64,000 nt of DNA, from positions 124,001-188,000 of the forward strand of contig JADLFM010000001.1 of the NCBI GenBank assembly GCA_020845495.1. Reading direction: 5' to 3'. Source of the stretch: Chloroflexota bacterium. GTDB taxonomy: Bacteria; Chloroflexota; UBA6077; JACCZL01. The translations under genes were made by a program, and so were the position numbers. Below, in pieces: positions 43,710 to 56,605 of this stretch. How positions within the stretch are numbered: the stretch's first letter is position 1; every line of letters starts with the position of its first letter. A model generated the notes under the pieces. It saw only the letters and a program-made list of their open reading frames with translations. It was not told the DNA's origin and made no database searches.

Positions 43710-44495
43710 GTGAACCCACGGCGGGTGCGCGGCATCGCGCTGCGGCAGTGGATGACGCTTCGCCACTCATTACCGCGCATGTTCGAGTTGTTCTACTGGC
43801 CGGTCCTCGAAGTGGCGCTCTGGGGGCTCGTCACCCAGTACCTGCTGACCCAGTCCGGTGGCAGTTTCGCACCGTCACTGCTGATCGGCGGGATGATCCT
43901 CTGGACGCTGCTCCACCGCGCCCAGGAAGATCTAGCCATCGCCTTCCTCGAAGAGTCGTGGTCCCAGAACCTCCCCAACCTGTTCTCCTCACCGCTTCAC
44001 CCGCTCGAATACTTCGCCGCCTCGGCAGTGGTCGGCGCGATCAAGATCCTGTTCGCGGGCGTAGCGGTCACGGTGCTGGCGTTCGCCTTCTATGGCTTCG
44101 GGCTCTGGCAGATCGGGCCGTCGCTCATCGCGGCGGTACCGGGGCTGGTCGCCTTCGGCTGGGCGCTCGGCCTCATCACGGTCGGGCTGATTCTGCGCTT
44201 CGGGCGGCAGGTGGACGTGCTGGCCTGGAGCTTCGGCATCCTGTTTCAACCGCTGGTCTGCGCCGTGTATCCGCTCCACGTCCTGCATCCCGCGCTTCAA
44301 GCTGTGGCCGGGCTGCTCCCGCCCACCCACATCTTCGAGGCAGTCCGGGCCGCCACCGCCGGCACCCCCAACTGGACCGAGATGGCGGTCGGGGTCGTGG
44401 GCGGCTTCGTCGCGCTCGGACTGGCACTCTACTACTATTGGACCGGCGTCGCCTTTGCGCGGACCCACGGACGCCTGGCGAGCGCCGGCGAGTGA
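43710..44495 (+). CDS. ABC-2 type exporter permease (261 aa)
   Basis: Six hydrophobic helices. The N-terminal amphipathic part (LRQWMTLRHSLPRMFELFYW) is the ABC-2 interface helix; LGLITVGLILRFGRQVDVLA and VCAVYPLHVLHPALQ match the conserved ABC-2 region. Start GTG 43710 with GAGGTGA upstream. Together with the preceding ATPase it forms a complete two-gene exporter of unknown substrate. Confidence 0.88.
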   Translation: MNPRRVRGIALRQWMTLRHSLPRMFELFYWPVLEVALWGLVTQYLLTQSGGSFAPSLLIGGMILWTLLHRAQEDLAIAFLEESWSQNLPNLFSSPLHPLEYFAASAVVGAIKILFAGVAVTVLAFAFYGFGLWQIGPSLIAAVPGLVAFGWALGLITVGLILRFGRQVDVLAWSFGILFQPLVCAVYPLHVLHPALQAVAGLLPPTHIFEAVRAATAGTPNWTEMAVGVVGGFVALGLALYYYWTGVAFARTHGRLASAGE

Positions 44496-44630
44496 TCCGG
44501 ACCGGTGCCAGCGATCCGGGCCGGTGACACGGACATTCGTGCGGAGTCGTCCGATCGAGACTCGGCCGTCACTCGCCGTCCGTCCGGTACGAGCGGAGTC
44601 AAGAGACAGCCTGTCCAGGCAGGATGACTA

Positions 44631-46508
44631 TCAGTCGTCGTTCAAGATGACGCCCGTGCCCTGGCTCACTGAAAGCGAGGCGCCGCTTGGATTGGAGAGG
44701 TTCACGAAGAAGTCCTCGTCCGGCTCCGGTGCGGCGTCGCCGATGACGAGCACAGTGATCTGCTTGACCGTCTCGCCCGGTGCGAAGGTCAGCGTACCGC
44801 TCGTCGCCTGGTAATCCTGGCCGGCCATCGCGGTGCCGTCAGCCGTCGCAAACTGCACGGAGACCGGCGTCGCCTGCGGGCGCGAGAGCGTGACGTCGAA
44901 GACGAAGCTGGCCGTACCCTCGCAGCCCTCGGCCGCGAAGACGTCGTGGATCGAGAGTGCCGGCGGGCCATCATCGTCCACGATCGTGCCGACCGCCTGG
45001 TTGTCGAGCAGAACGGCGCCGATCGGGTTGGACAAGTTGACGAGGAACGTCTCGTCCGGCTCCTGTACCGTGTCGCCAATCACCTGCACGTCGACCGTCT
45101 GGAACTGCTCCCCGGGGTTGAACGTGAGGGTGCCGGCCGTCGCCACGTAGTCGCTTCCCGCCGTGGCCGTGCCGTTCGCGGTCGCGTAGTTGACGGTGAT
45201 GCTCGCCGCCGCCGGGCGGTTCAGGGAGACGATGAAGGAGAGCGGCGACGTGCCGGCATCACCCTCGAGGCCGCGATTGTCGAAGATGCGGATCGACGAT
45301 GGGGTATCGTCGTCGAGGATATGGCCAAAGCCGGTTGCTGAAGAGATCGGCGCGCCTGATGCATTCGATAGGATCACTCCGATAAGTTCGTCAGGCTCGA
45401 TTGTCAGGTCGCCGATCACCGGAATGGCGATAGTCTGGCTGGTCTGCCCAGGTGCGAAGGTCAGCGTGCCGCTCACAGGCGTGTAGTCGACGCCTGGCGT
45501 GGCGGTACCGCCGCTGGTCGCGTAGTGCACCGAGACCGTCTGGGTGCTTGGGGGAAGCAGGAACACAGGGACGTTGAGGGTGGTCGTTCCGGTGTCCCCC
45601 TCAGGTGCGGAGCCAAACCCGGCGAACAGCATGGGGTTTGCACCCGGGTTCGGTCCTGGAATCGTCGGGCCGGGCGGCTCACAGGCGTTTGCCAGCAGCC
45701 CGCTCGTCGGCTGGTTCGGCGTATCCTCCCGCTGTTGCTGCTCGGCGCGCCGCTCGTTCGACTCACGCGTACCGCGCTCCTGGCCGAGATTCGCGGTGCC
45801 GGGATTGCTCTCGCCATTCCCAGACGCGAACGCTTGCTCGAAGGTGGTAATCGACTCGGCAGCAGCGTTGAAGTAGTCGGCGCCGCGCTCGACTGCCGCG
45901 ACCTCACAGCCGGAGGTCTTGGAACCACGCTGCACCGTCACGCCGAATGCTGTGTACGGCGAGACGGCGCACCCCCCGAAGGATGTCCGTCCATCGCAGT
46001 CGTCGAGACAGACGAGCGCGACGATATTACCCTGGGACGTAGTGACCGGGCCGATCAATACGAACGTGGTGCCGCGCACCACGGCCGTCGCACCGCCAGC
46101 GTCGATCCGGTAGGAGGAGGTCGGGTCACTCAGCGTCTGGACGCGATTGAGCGTCATGCCGAGCACCTGCTTCAGCGAGATGTCGACCTTCGTACCTTGC
46201 TGGGTGACGCGCTCGACGACCAGGATCGTGTCCGAGCCCATCTCGATCTCGGTACCCGCGAAGAACGTGATCAGTGCGCCCGTCTGGCTCAGCGTGCGGA
46301 TCTCGTCTCCCGCGTTCACGATCGTTCCGCTTGGGGCCGGCTGGACGGCTGAGCCGTCAGCGTGTATGACCGCGACCTGACCGCGCAGGACAGTCATCGT
46401 GGCGCCTTCCTGGACCTGGGCGAGCGTCGGCAACGGCTTGACCAGTACCGGGAGGAGCAGGACCAGGGCAACCATGAGTCTGCCGAACGGGCGGAGTCGT
46501 CGGGTCAT
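44631..46508 (-). CDS. secreted FecR-domain protein with three Calx-beta repeats (625 aa)
   Basis: A signal peptide (LMVALVLLLPVLVKPLPTLA) is followed by a FecR-like domain at about residues 40-165 (GQVAVIHADGSAVQPAPSGT, VNAGDEIRTLSQTGALITFF). Two Cys-rich turns and a Gln/Glu/Asn-rich linker precede three Calx-beta domains of about 105 residues each, with the family signature YATxxGTAxxGxDYxxxSGTL in each copy and acidic Ca2+-binding ends (DDD). The protein ends directly after the third. It is probably a surface or matrix protein held by calcium. ATG 46508 has AGAAGGTG upstream. Confidence 0.88.
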   Translation of the reverse strand: MTRRLRPFGRLMVALVLLLPVLVKPLPTLAQVQEGATMTVLRGQVAVIHADGSAVQPAPSGTIVNAGDEIRTLSQTGALITFFAGTEIEMGSDTILVVERVTQQGTKVDISLKQVLGMTLNRVQTLSDPTSSYRIDAGGATAVVRGTTFVLIGPVTTSQGNIVALVCLDDCDGRTSFGGCAVSPYTAFGVTVQRGSKTSGCEVAAVERGADYFNAAAESITTFEQAFASGNGESNPGTANLGQERGTRESNERRAEQQQREDTPNQPTSGLLANACEPPGPTIPGPNPGANPMLFAGFGSAPEGDTGTTTLNVPVFLLPPSTQTVSVHYATSGGTATPGVDYTPVSGTLTFAPGQTSQTIAIPVIGDLTIEPDELIGVILSNASGAPISSATGFGHILDDDTPSSIRIFDNRGLEGDAGTSPLSFIVSLNRPAAASITVNYATANGTATAGSDYVATAGTLTFNPGEQFQTVDVQVIGDTVQEPDETFLVNLSNPIGAVLLDNQAVGTIVDDDGPPALSIHDVFAAEGCEGTASFVFDVTLSRPQATPVSVQFATADGTAMAGQDYQATSGTLTFAPGETVKQITVLVIGDAAPEPDEDFFVNLSNPSGASLSVSQGTGVILNDD

Positions 46509-46551
46509 AACACCTTCTTTCGAACGCAGGCTGCTGCCGTTGGCGGGCACG

Positions 46552-46580
46552 ATCATGCGGTCAGAACAGCCAGAAGTCAA
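46552..46580 (-). promoter_or_regulatory. promoter of the FecR/Calx-beta gene
   Basis: On the minus strand: TTGACT (46575-46580) and CATGAT (46552-46557), 17 bases apart; the leader is about 37 bases. The rest of the gap to 46750 holds nothing I recognise. Confidence 0.45.
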
Positions 46581-46750
46581 GAGCCAGGTGGTCGGAAAGT
46601 CGGGATTGTTCCGAGCACCCGGCCGGCAGGCGGCGTCCAGGGCAGCAGCCAGGTGCGCCCGAGGTTCGGGATGCCTACGCCCACGTGGCAGTAGCCAGAT
46701 GTCAGGCTGCCGATGAACGCGGCCTCAGGCTCGCGCTCAGCGGCGCACAC

Positions 46751-47293
46751 TCACCTGCCCGCTCGATCTACGCTGGCGTGATCTGCGCTGGCCCCTTCGG
46801 CGTCAGCCCCATCTCCACTGGCGCTGCCTGCCGCCTGCACACGGTAGGCGTCGGCTGGCCAGAGCGCCATCCGACCGCTCAGGTCCCGGTCGGTCTGGGC
46901 AAGTTGGACGATCGTACCGTGCGCGCTCTTCGGCGAGAGAAACGCCTCTTGCCAGTTCGGGTTTCGGTAGTCCTCGCCGACAATGCGCAGTCCCGCGGCC
47001 TTCACCTCGGCAACGGCTGCCCGCAGGTCGTTCACCAGAAACGTGATGTGATGGACGCCCTCGCCGTACCTGGCCAGGAAGTCGTGCACGAAGCCGGCCG
47101 GACCGAGCGGTGCGATCAACTCGATGGCGCCGCCGTGTGGATAACGCAGCGTCAGGACTTTGAAGCCCTGCTCGGTCCGCTCGTACAACTCTTGCGGATC
47201 GCCGCCCAGGACGTCGCGGTACAGTGGCAACGCGGACTCGATGGTGTGGACGGCGATGGCGGTGTGGTCGAGCCAGCGGACGACAATGCTCAC
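46751..47293 (-). CDS. methylmalonyl-CoA epimerase-like VOC protein (180 aa)
   Basis: A two-module vicinal-oxygen-chelate fold. WLDHTAIAV and GEGVHHITF carry two His ligands; GGAIELIAPLGPAGFVHDFL and HGTIVQLAQ carry the other two positions. Methylmalonyl-CoA epimerase converts the S to the R isomer in propionate metabolism, with a divalent metal. Here the ligand pair reads Glu then Gln, the reverse of the Gln/Glu order I recall for the Propionibacterium enzyme. The C-terminal 25 residues are an Ala/Asp/Ser-rich tail. GTG 47293 has AGGGG upstream. No mutase gene is nearby. Confidence 0.82.
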   Translation of the reverse strand: MSIVVRWLDHTAIAVHTIESALPLYRDVLGGDPQELYERTEQGFKVLTLRYPHGGAIELIAPLGPAGFVHDFLARYGEGVHHITFLVNDLRAAVAEVKAAGLRIVGEDYRNPNWQEAFLSPKSAHGTIVQLAQTDRDLSGRMALWPADAYRVQAAGSASGDGADAEGASADHASVDRAGR

Positions 47294-47374
47294 AGTGCCC
47301 CTCATCTCACGGTCTGTATGCCCTCACGGTGGGCGCCCCAGCACGATACACCGCGCTGCAAGACGAGCGGCGCC

Positions 47375-48679
47375 TCAGCGGCGGGGACGTGGCGCGGGGC
47401 CAAAGACGACCAGGGCCGCCATCGATAGGATCAACCCAAGCCCGAACAGCCAGGGGTAGCCGAGATACTCGACCACCTGCCCGCCAACCAACGGTGCGAC
47501 CGCGCTCACGAGTCCGATCGCGCCCATCACGACGGCGATGTAGGTTGGTCGACGGTCGAGCGGCGCGAAGTCGACGGGTCCGACGAGCCGCGCCAGCATC
47601 GAGCCGGCCTGGACGAAGCCGAGCGCGCCAAAGGCGACGATCAGCCAGGTGGGGCTCGGGGCGGCCAGCGCGACGACCGCCAGCACGATGCCCGCTCCGG
47701 CCGTCGCTCGGCCGACCGCCGTGTAGCCATAATGGTCAGCCAGCCAGCCAAGGACCGGGTTAGCGGCCGTCTGAGCGATCATCAGCGTGGCCGTGTACCA
47801 GCCAGCAATCTCGAGCGGCGCACCAAGCTCTCCGACCCCATAGACGACCAGGAACCCCGAGCCCATCGCGCCGAGCGCCGCGCACCCCAGGCCACCCACG
47901 AAGCGCCGGAACGGCGGGTCGGAGCGAAGCACGCCGGGCAGGTCGCCAAGCTGAGCGCTGAGCGCACGGGGTGGGCGTGGCGGCGGTCCGGGCGGCTCGA
48001 TCACCAGGAACAGGAAGCCCCAGCAACCTGCGAGCAGCACGAAGGCCAGTCCGAAGCATACGGCGAATCCGTATGGGAACGGAAACTCGTCGAGGAGCGG
48101 CACCGCGAGCGCCGCCGCAACCGCTCCCAGCAGGTAGCCACCCATCGTGAAGCCGCCCATAAAGCGACCCCGAATCCGACCCGGGATGGCCCGCGCCAGC
48201 ACGTCCATCCAGGGCGTCGTCGCCAGCCCTCCGAACAGGGTCTGGGCGAACGCAAAGGCGTAGACACCCAGCACGATAGGTGGGCCGACAGCCGGCGCAG
48301 CGAGCGCGCAGAGCGCCAGCCCGAGCACCGGCAGCCGCTCCAGTCCTCCGAACAGTTTGACCCAGGCCCACTTGCGGCGAGTCCGCTCGACAACCCCGGC
48401 AACGACGATCTGCGGCAGCCAGCCAAGCTGAAACGCCGCCGTGACCGCGCCGACCGCGAGGGGGCTGTCGGTCATACGGCTGACGAACAGCGGCACGAAC
48501 GTCATCTGCCCGTAGAGCCCGAGTGCCGTCATGAAGACCGCCATCTCGAGGCCGATCGCCCAGAAATTGCGGCGTCCCTCAGCATGCGTGAGCGTCCGCC
48601 CCACCAACCTGGAGGACGCCGAACGGGCGGCCGGTGTCTCGCCGGCCGCCACCGTTTCGGCGGTCGTGGTCTCCGTCAT
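47375..48679 (-). CDS. MFS transporter (434 aa)
   Basis: Twelve predicted helices with a long cytoplasmic start (MTETTTAETVAAGETPAARS). The first loop between helices 2 and 3 reads GVVERTRRKWAWVKLFGG, a variant of the MFS D-R-x-G-R-R loop. The middle loop (IEPPGPPPRPPRALSAQLGD) is Pro-rich. It moves an unknown solute across the inner membrane. No regulator or enzyme partner is adjacent. Confidence 0.85.
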   Translation of the reverse strand: MTETTTAETVAAGETPAARSASSRLVGRTLTHAEGRRNFWAIGLEMAVFMTALGLYGQMTFVPLFVSRMTDSPLAVGAVTAAFQLGWLPQIVVAGVVERTRRKWAWVKLFGGLERLPVLGLALCALAAPAVGPPIVLGVYAFAFAQTLFGGLATTPWMDVLARAIPGRIRGRFMGGFTMGGYLLGAVAAALAVPLLDEFPFPYGFAVCFGLAFVLLAGCWGFLFLVIEPPGPPPRPPRALSAQLGDLPGVLRSDPPFRRFVGGLGCAALGAMGSGFLVVYGVGELGAPLEIAGWYTATLMIAQTAANPVLGWLADHYGYTAVGRATAGAGIVLAVVALAAPSPTWLIVAFGALGFVQAGSMLARLVGPVDFAPLDRRPTYIAVVMGAIGLVSAVAPLVGGQVVEYLGYPWLFGLGLILSMAALVVFGPAPRPRR

Positions 48680-48767
48680 CAGGCGTCCGCTCGCCAGACA
48701 CGAGTACAGGTCGGGTAATGCCGGGGGTGGTGGGTCAGGCAGTCAATCATCGTCGGACGCTCACACT

Positions 48768-49565
48768 CTAACGTTCGCTCGCGGGTGTGTTAGCGGTGAT
48801 GAAGTCACGGACGCGCTGCCAGGCAGCGGCTGCCGCGTCGGCGTAGCGAGCCTGCTGTCGGTCGAAGAAGCCATGCGGCGCGCCAGCGTAGGTCACAGAT
48901 TCGTGCGGCACGCCGGCTTTCGTGAGCGCCTGCTCGAACTGCTGGCGCGCTGACGCCGGTATGCCGCGATCGGCGCCCCCGTAGAGCGCCAGCACCGGGC
49001 AGCGGAAGCGGTCGACGGCGTCGATCGGCCTGGGGCGCTCTGGCCAGCGCGCGACGCCAAGCGGCCATCCGTAGAACCCGACGACGCCCGCGTAGCCCAG
49101 ATCGCTGGCAGCCTGCATGAACGAGAGCACACCGCCGAAACTGAAGCCCACCGAGAAGAGTGCACGGACGCCGCCACCGCCCAGCGAGCGCAGGTAGGCC
49201 ACCGCCGCGGCGATATCTGCGCGGAGCCCTTCGGCTGTCGTGTGCTCGACGTGCGGCATGTAGGCGAAGCGCCCACCGCGAGCGGCGTTCGGAGCGGTCC
49301 GCGCGAAGTAGTCGATCGCGATGCTGTCGATTCCATGCTCGGCGAAGCGCCGCGCGAGATCCTTGTAGTACGGGTGGAGGCCGCGCACGTCTGGCAGCAC
49401 GATCGTGCCCGCTCCAGTCGGCTGGGCTGCCCGTGCAGCATACGCCATGACCTGGGCGCCATCACTGGCCGTGAGGGTGAGGTCACGAGCAGGGGTCGCG
49501 CCGCCGGCAAGCACGGTACCAGCAGTCGGGGGGATCGACAGGCGAGCGTTGTGGTCGAAACACAT
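48768..49565 (-). CDS. dienelactone hydrolase-like alpha/beta hydrolase (265 aa)
   Basis: GTIVLPDVRGLHPYYKDLAR and GIDSIAIDYFARTAP are DLH-family motifs. The nucleophile elbow is VGFSFGG, so Ser replaces the Cys of classic carboxymethylenebutenolidases. The acid is in GGADRGIP and the base in APHGFFD, so the triad is complete. It would hydrolyse a lactone or ester in the cytoplasm. ATG 49565 follows GGAGGGG at eight bases; the longer frame to 49763 lacks a ribosome site. The N-terminal ~30 residues are unusual for the family. Confidence 0.84.
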   Translation of the reverse strand: MCFDHNARLSIPPTAGTVLAGGATPARDLTLTASDGAQVMAYAARAAQPTGAGTIVLPDVRGLHPYYKDLARRFAEHGIDSIAIDYFARTAPNAARGGRFAYMPHVEHTTAEGLRADIAAAVAYLRSLGGGGVRALFSVGFSFGGVLSFMQAASDLGYAGVVGFYGWPLGVARWPERPRPIDAVDRFRCPVLALYGGADRGIPASARQQFEQALTKAGVPHESVTYAGAPHGFFDRQQARYADAAAAAWQRVRDFITANTPASER

Positions 49566-49735
49566 CGTCGTCGCCCCTCCTTGCTGGTGCGGCCTTGCGG
49601 CCTGCAATCCTTCCTCGGCGCACCCAAGCTGTCTCAACATGAGCCAGGGTACTGGTGAATGGTAGTCCGTCGGCGTCGCGGATGCGTCCGTACAGCCACG
49701 CCGACAAGGGCTCAACTGATCGCCACATCGCGAAA

Positions 49736-49760
49736 CGCCCCGCCGTATTCGGGCGGGGCG
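49736..49760 (-). terminator. terminator of the tRNA run
   Basis: Nine-base-pair perfect stem (49736-49744 with 49752-49760) around a seven-base loop; read on the minus strand it is followed by TTTCG. It sits 14 bases past tRNA-Phe. Confidence 0.6.
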
Positions 49761-49774
49761 CATCAGGGCAAGCG

Positions 49775-49850
49775 TGGTGCCAAGGAGCAGAATCGAACTG
49801 CTGACACCGCGATTTTCAGTCGCGTGCTCTACCTACTGAGCTACCTTGGC
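49775..49850 (-). tRNA. tRNA-Phe (GAA)
   Basis: Minus-strand cloverleaf: acceptor GCCAAGG pairs with CCTTGGC, D-loop AGCTCAGTAGGTAGAGC, anticodon loop CTGAAAA (GAA), T arm with GTTCGATTC. The 3' CCA is encoded. Confidence 0.95.
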
Positions 49851-49855
49851 CTGGG

Positions 49856-49929
49856 TGGGCGAGGCAGGGCTCGAACCCGCGACCCCCTCGGTGTAAGCGA
49901 GGTGCTCTAGCCAACTGAGCTACTCGCCC
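49856..49929 (-). tRNA. tRNA-Val (TAC)
   Basis: Acceptor GGGCGAG pairs with CTCGCCC, anticodon loop CTTACAC (TAC), T arm GGGTTCGAGCCC. CCA is not fully encoded (the end reads ACCC), so it must be added. Five bases separate it from tRNA-Phe. Confidence 0.95.
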
Positions 49930-50003
49930 ATGTGAGTCGAAACATACGATCCAGAAGCAACAACGCTCCACGTCGCCCCTTATGGATCTCTGCCCGCTCC
50001 CCC

Positions 50004-50089
50004 TGGTGCCCTCGACTGGACTCGAACCAGCACGCCCTTCCGGGCACAGGCCCTCAACCTGCCGCGTATACCTATTCCGCCACGAGGGC
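50004..50089 (-). tRNA. tRNA-Leu (GAG)
   Basis: Class II tRNA of 86 bases with a long variable arm (GTGCCCGGAAGGGCGT region). Acceptor GCCCTCG pairs with CGAGGGC, anticodon loop TTGAGGG (GAG), T arm GGTTCGAGTCC; CCA is encoded. Confidence 0.95.
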
Positions 50090-50105
50090 TCGTGTCGCAA
50101 CCGCT

Positions 50106-50135
50106 AGTATACGCGCCCTTCCGAGCGACTGGCAA
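50106..50135 (-). promoter_or_regulatory. promoter of the tRNA run
   Basis: On the minus strand: TTGCCA (50130-50135) and TATACT (50106-50111), 18 bases apart, ending 16 bases before tRNA-Leu. A good match to the housekeeping consensus. The remaining gap to 50351 has no gene I can support. Confidence 0.6.
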
Positions 50136-50351
50136 GCGGCCGTACACCGACATTCGAGCGCTCAGGTGGCGCGCCGAGCAACCCCGTATCCCTGCCGCCC
50201 GCTCGAGCATTGGTGTCAGAAACCGGTCAGCGGATCAGGCGTGAACGCGCGCATGCGCGCTGCTAAGGTACGGGGGCCAGCGCGGACCGCGGCGCCGCTG
50301 TCGGGCGGCTGCTCGACGGCGGGCGCACCAGACGGCCGGCTCGCCCGATGG

Positions 50352-50568
50352 CTACGTCCTCGCGTCGAAGTCCCGCGGGAGCTCGTGCTCTGGGGCGCGG
50401 GTGACGAACCTTTCCATCCGTCGCTCGAGGAGGCTGCGTGCGAGCAGGATCCGTCGCCCGCAGCCGACGCAGCGCAGCCCGATATCGGCGCCAAGGCGCA
50501 CGACCTCGAAGTCCGTCGCACCGCAGGGATGCTCCTTGCGGAGCCGGACGACGTCGCCGAGCCGGAGA

Positions 50569-50582
<14 letters not shown>
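50352..50582 (-). CDS. DUF951-family protein (76 aa)
   Basis: LRLGDVVRLRKEHPCGATDF, VVRLGADIGLRCVGCGRRIL and RSLLERRMERFV match the DUF951 family (Bacillus YyzM type): a small SH3-like beta-barrel with a C-x-x-C knuckle, here CVGC, plus one more Cys in HPCG that may complete a metal site. Function unknown; other members look like nucleic-acid-binding proteins. GTG 50582 overlaps the end of pyrF by 14 bases. A longer frame to 50675 lies entirely inside pyrF. Confidence 0.85.
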
Positions 50583-54654
<4,072 letters not shown>

Positions 54655-54666
54655 ATAAGGCTTCCT

Positions 54667-54704
54667 GCCTACCTCGTCTCCCGCCGGCGGGAGACGAGGT
54701 AGGC
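54667..54704. terminator. 38-base perfect palindrome after acnA
   Basis: Two 19-base arms (54667-54685 and 54686-54704) are exact inverse complements with no loop, starting 13 bases after the acnA stop. No U-run follows. Probably a terminator; perfect symmetry also fits a dimeric DNA-binding protein site. Confidence 0.6.
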
Positions 54705-54821
54705 GGCACGTTTCCTGCCGCCAGACGGGGTCTGATCTGGCGTCCGGCACGGCATGGGACGCATCCGAGGTACCATGTGCCGGGTAATCGCGCCGCGTCG
54801 TCGGCGAGATCGAGGGTGCAT

Positions 54822-56519
54822 GTGAAACACGGGGCGTTTAGCTTCGTTCTCCACAGTCATCTGCCGTACGTGCGGCGAGCCGGGCGCTGGCCGCACGGCG
54901 AGGAGTGGATCCACGAGGCGGCTGCCGAGACGTACGTCCCCCTTCTCAACACCCTCTCAGACCTGGCCGAGCACGAGGTGCCGGCCCGGCTCACGCTGGG
55001 CATGACGCCGGTCCTCGCCGAGCAGTTGTCCGACCCGCTCGTCATTCAGCACTTCGAAAGCTACGTCCTCGACCGGGCTGAACGCGCCGCCGACGACGTG
55101 GCTCGGTTCGACAAGATCGGCGACCTGCACGCTCGCTACCTCGCCCACTGGTACGAGGACTATTACAACCGCGTCCTCGCCACTTTCCGTGGCCGCTTCA
55201 ACCGCAATCTGGTCGGCGCGGCTCGCAAACTCCAGGACAGCGGATACATCGAAATCCTGACCTCGGCAGCAACTCACGGCTACCTGCCGCTGCTGTCTCA
55301 GGACTCGTCCATCGCCGGGCAGTTGTCGACCGGGGTGCGAGCGTACCAGCGCCATTTCGGGCGCCCTCCGCGTGCGATCTGGCTCCCCGAATGCGCGTAT
55401 CGCCCGGCCATCGTCGACGGCGATACGTATCGACCGGGCCTCGAGGATCTCCTCGCCGAGAACGGCCTCCATCTCTTCTTCGCCGAGACGCATACCGTCG
55501 TCGGCGGGCGGCCGGTCGGGAAGGCGATGAGCGAGGTCATTGGCCCGTACGGCAACATTCCGCGCCGCTATGCCGTGCCGATTCCAGCATCGATGCCCGC
55601 CGCCGAGCGAACCACCTTCGAGCCGTACGACGTCATGCGGACGGACGTCGCGGTCATCGGCCGCAACAACCGCACCGGGCTCCAGGTCTGGTCAGCCGAC
55701 CACGGCTATCCCGGTGACTTCGACTACCGCGAGTTCCACAAGAAGGACGGGGTGTCCGGCCTCCAATACTGGCGCGTCACTGGACCGCGGGTCGATCTGG
55801 GCGACAAGGACTGGTACCACCCTGACTGGGCCGAGGGGAAGATGAGCACCCACGCTCACCATTTCGCCCGACTGGTCGAAGACCTCGTCCGAGAGTACCA
55901 CGAGCGAACCGGCCGCTATGGGATCGTCGCGGCCATCTACGACACCGAGTTATTCGGGCACTGGTGGTTCGAAGGCGTCCGCTGGCTCGGAGAGGTGCTC
56001 GCCCGGCTTGCGCGCAGTGAGTCGGTGGATCTGTGCACTGCGTCCAGCTACATCGAGGCGCACCCCCCCGACGAGATCGTCGCCTTGCCCGAAAGCTCCT
56101 GGGGCATGGGCGGCAATCACTTTACCTGGGACAACGTCGATACTCACTGGATGTGGCCGATCGTCCATGCGGCCGAGGCTCAGATGGCGCAACTCGTCAG
56201 CCGCAACCCGTACGTCGAGGGGACGCTGCGCGATCTGCTGAACCACACGGCGCGCGAATTGTTGCTCCTCCAGTCAAGCGACTGGCCGTTCCTGGTGACA
56301 ACCGGCCAGGCGGCCGAGTACGCGATCCAGCGCTTTCAGGAGCATGCCGAACGCTTCGAGCGACTGGCCACTCTGGCTGAAGCCGGCGACGTCGGTCCAG
56401 AGACCCAGCACCTGCTGGGAACGCTCTGGGAACGAGACCGCCTCTTTCCAGACATCGACTACCGCGACTGGATGCCCCGCACCAGTTCACCGCCGCCCGA
56501 GATCGGCAGCCCGGCGTAG
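54822..56519 (+). CDS. GH57 1,4-alpha-glucan branching enzyme-like protein (565 aa)
   Basis: FVLHSHLPYVRRAG is the GH57 start strand with the conserved HxH. The nucleophile Glu (about residue 190) is in WLPECAYRP and the acid/base Asp (about 374) in IYDTELFGHWW. The C-terminal helical part (DUF1957) contains SSWGMGGNHFTWDN. This layout and length match bacterial and archaeal GH57 branching enzymes, which make alpha-1,6 branches in glycogen-like glucans. GTG 54822 has GAGGG five bases upstream; the much longer frame begins inside acnA and is rejected. With glgE downstream it may replace the usual GH13 GlgB. Confidence 0.88.
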   Translation: MKHGAFSFVLHSHLPYVRRAGRWPHGEEWIHEAAAETYVPLLNTLSDLAEHEVPARLTLGMTPVLAEQLSDPLVIQHFESYVLDRAERAADDVARFDKIGDLHARYLAHWYEDYYNRVLATFRGRFNRNLVGAARKLQDSGYIEILTSAATHGYLPLLSQDSSIAGQLSTGVRAYQRHFGRPPRAIWLPECAYRPAIVDGDTYRPGLEDLLAENGLHLFFAETHTVVGGRPVGKAMSEVIGPYGNIPRRYAVPIPASMPAAERTTFEPYDVMRTDVAVIGRNNRTGLQVWSADHGYPGDFDYREFHKKDGVSGLQYWRVTGPRVDLGDKDWYHPDWAEGKMSTHAHHFARLVEDLVREYHERTGRYGIVAAIYDTELFGHWWFEGVRWLGEVLARLARSESVDLCTASSYIEAHPPDEIVALPESSWGMGGNHFTWDNVDTHWMWPIVHAAEAQMAQLVSRNPYVEGTLRDLLNHTARELLLLQSSDWPFLVTTGQAAEYAIQRFQEHAERFERLATLAEAGDVGPETQHLLGTLWERDRLFPDIDYRDWMPRTSSPPPEIGSPA

Positions 56520-56576
56520 GCGCGGGACGACGGAGGCGGGCGAGGGCATCGGCCCACCGACCCGATGAGTGCGGGA

Positions 56577-56605
56577 TTGACAGACCGCCCACTACTCGGT
56601 ATCGT
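56577..56605 (+). promoter_or_regulatory. promoter of the DHH-family gene
   Basis: Consensus TTGACA (56577-56582) and TATCGT (56600-56605), 17 bases apart. It predicts a leader of about 180 bases before ATG 56791. The leader contains a short frame MPRALSSA that could be a regulatory peptide, but the evidence is thin. Confidence 0.55.

Noticed and set aside
42746..44495. ABC pair as Wzm/Wzt polysaccharide exporter
   Set aside because: The ATPase lacks the long C-terminal carbohydrate-binding domain and the locus already has a flippase; a DrrA/DrrB-like exporter fits better.
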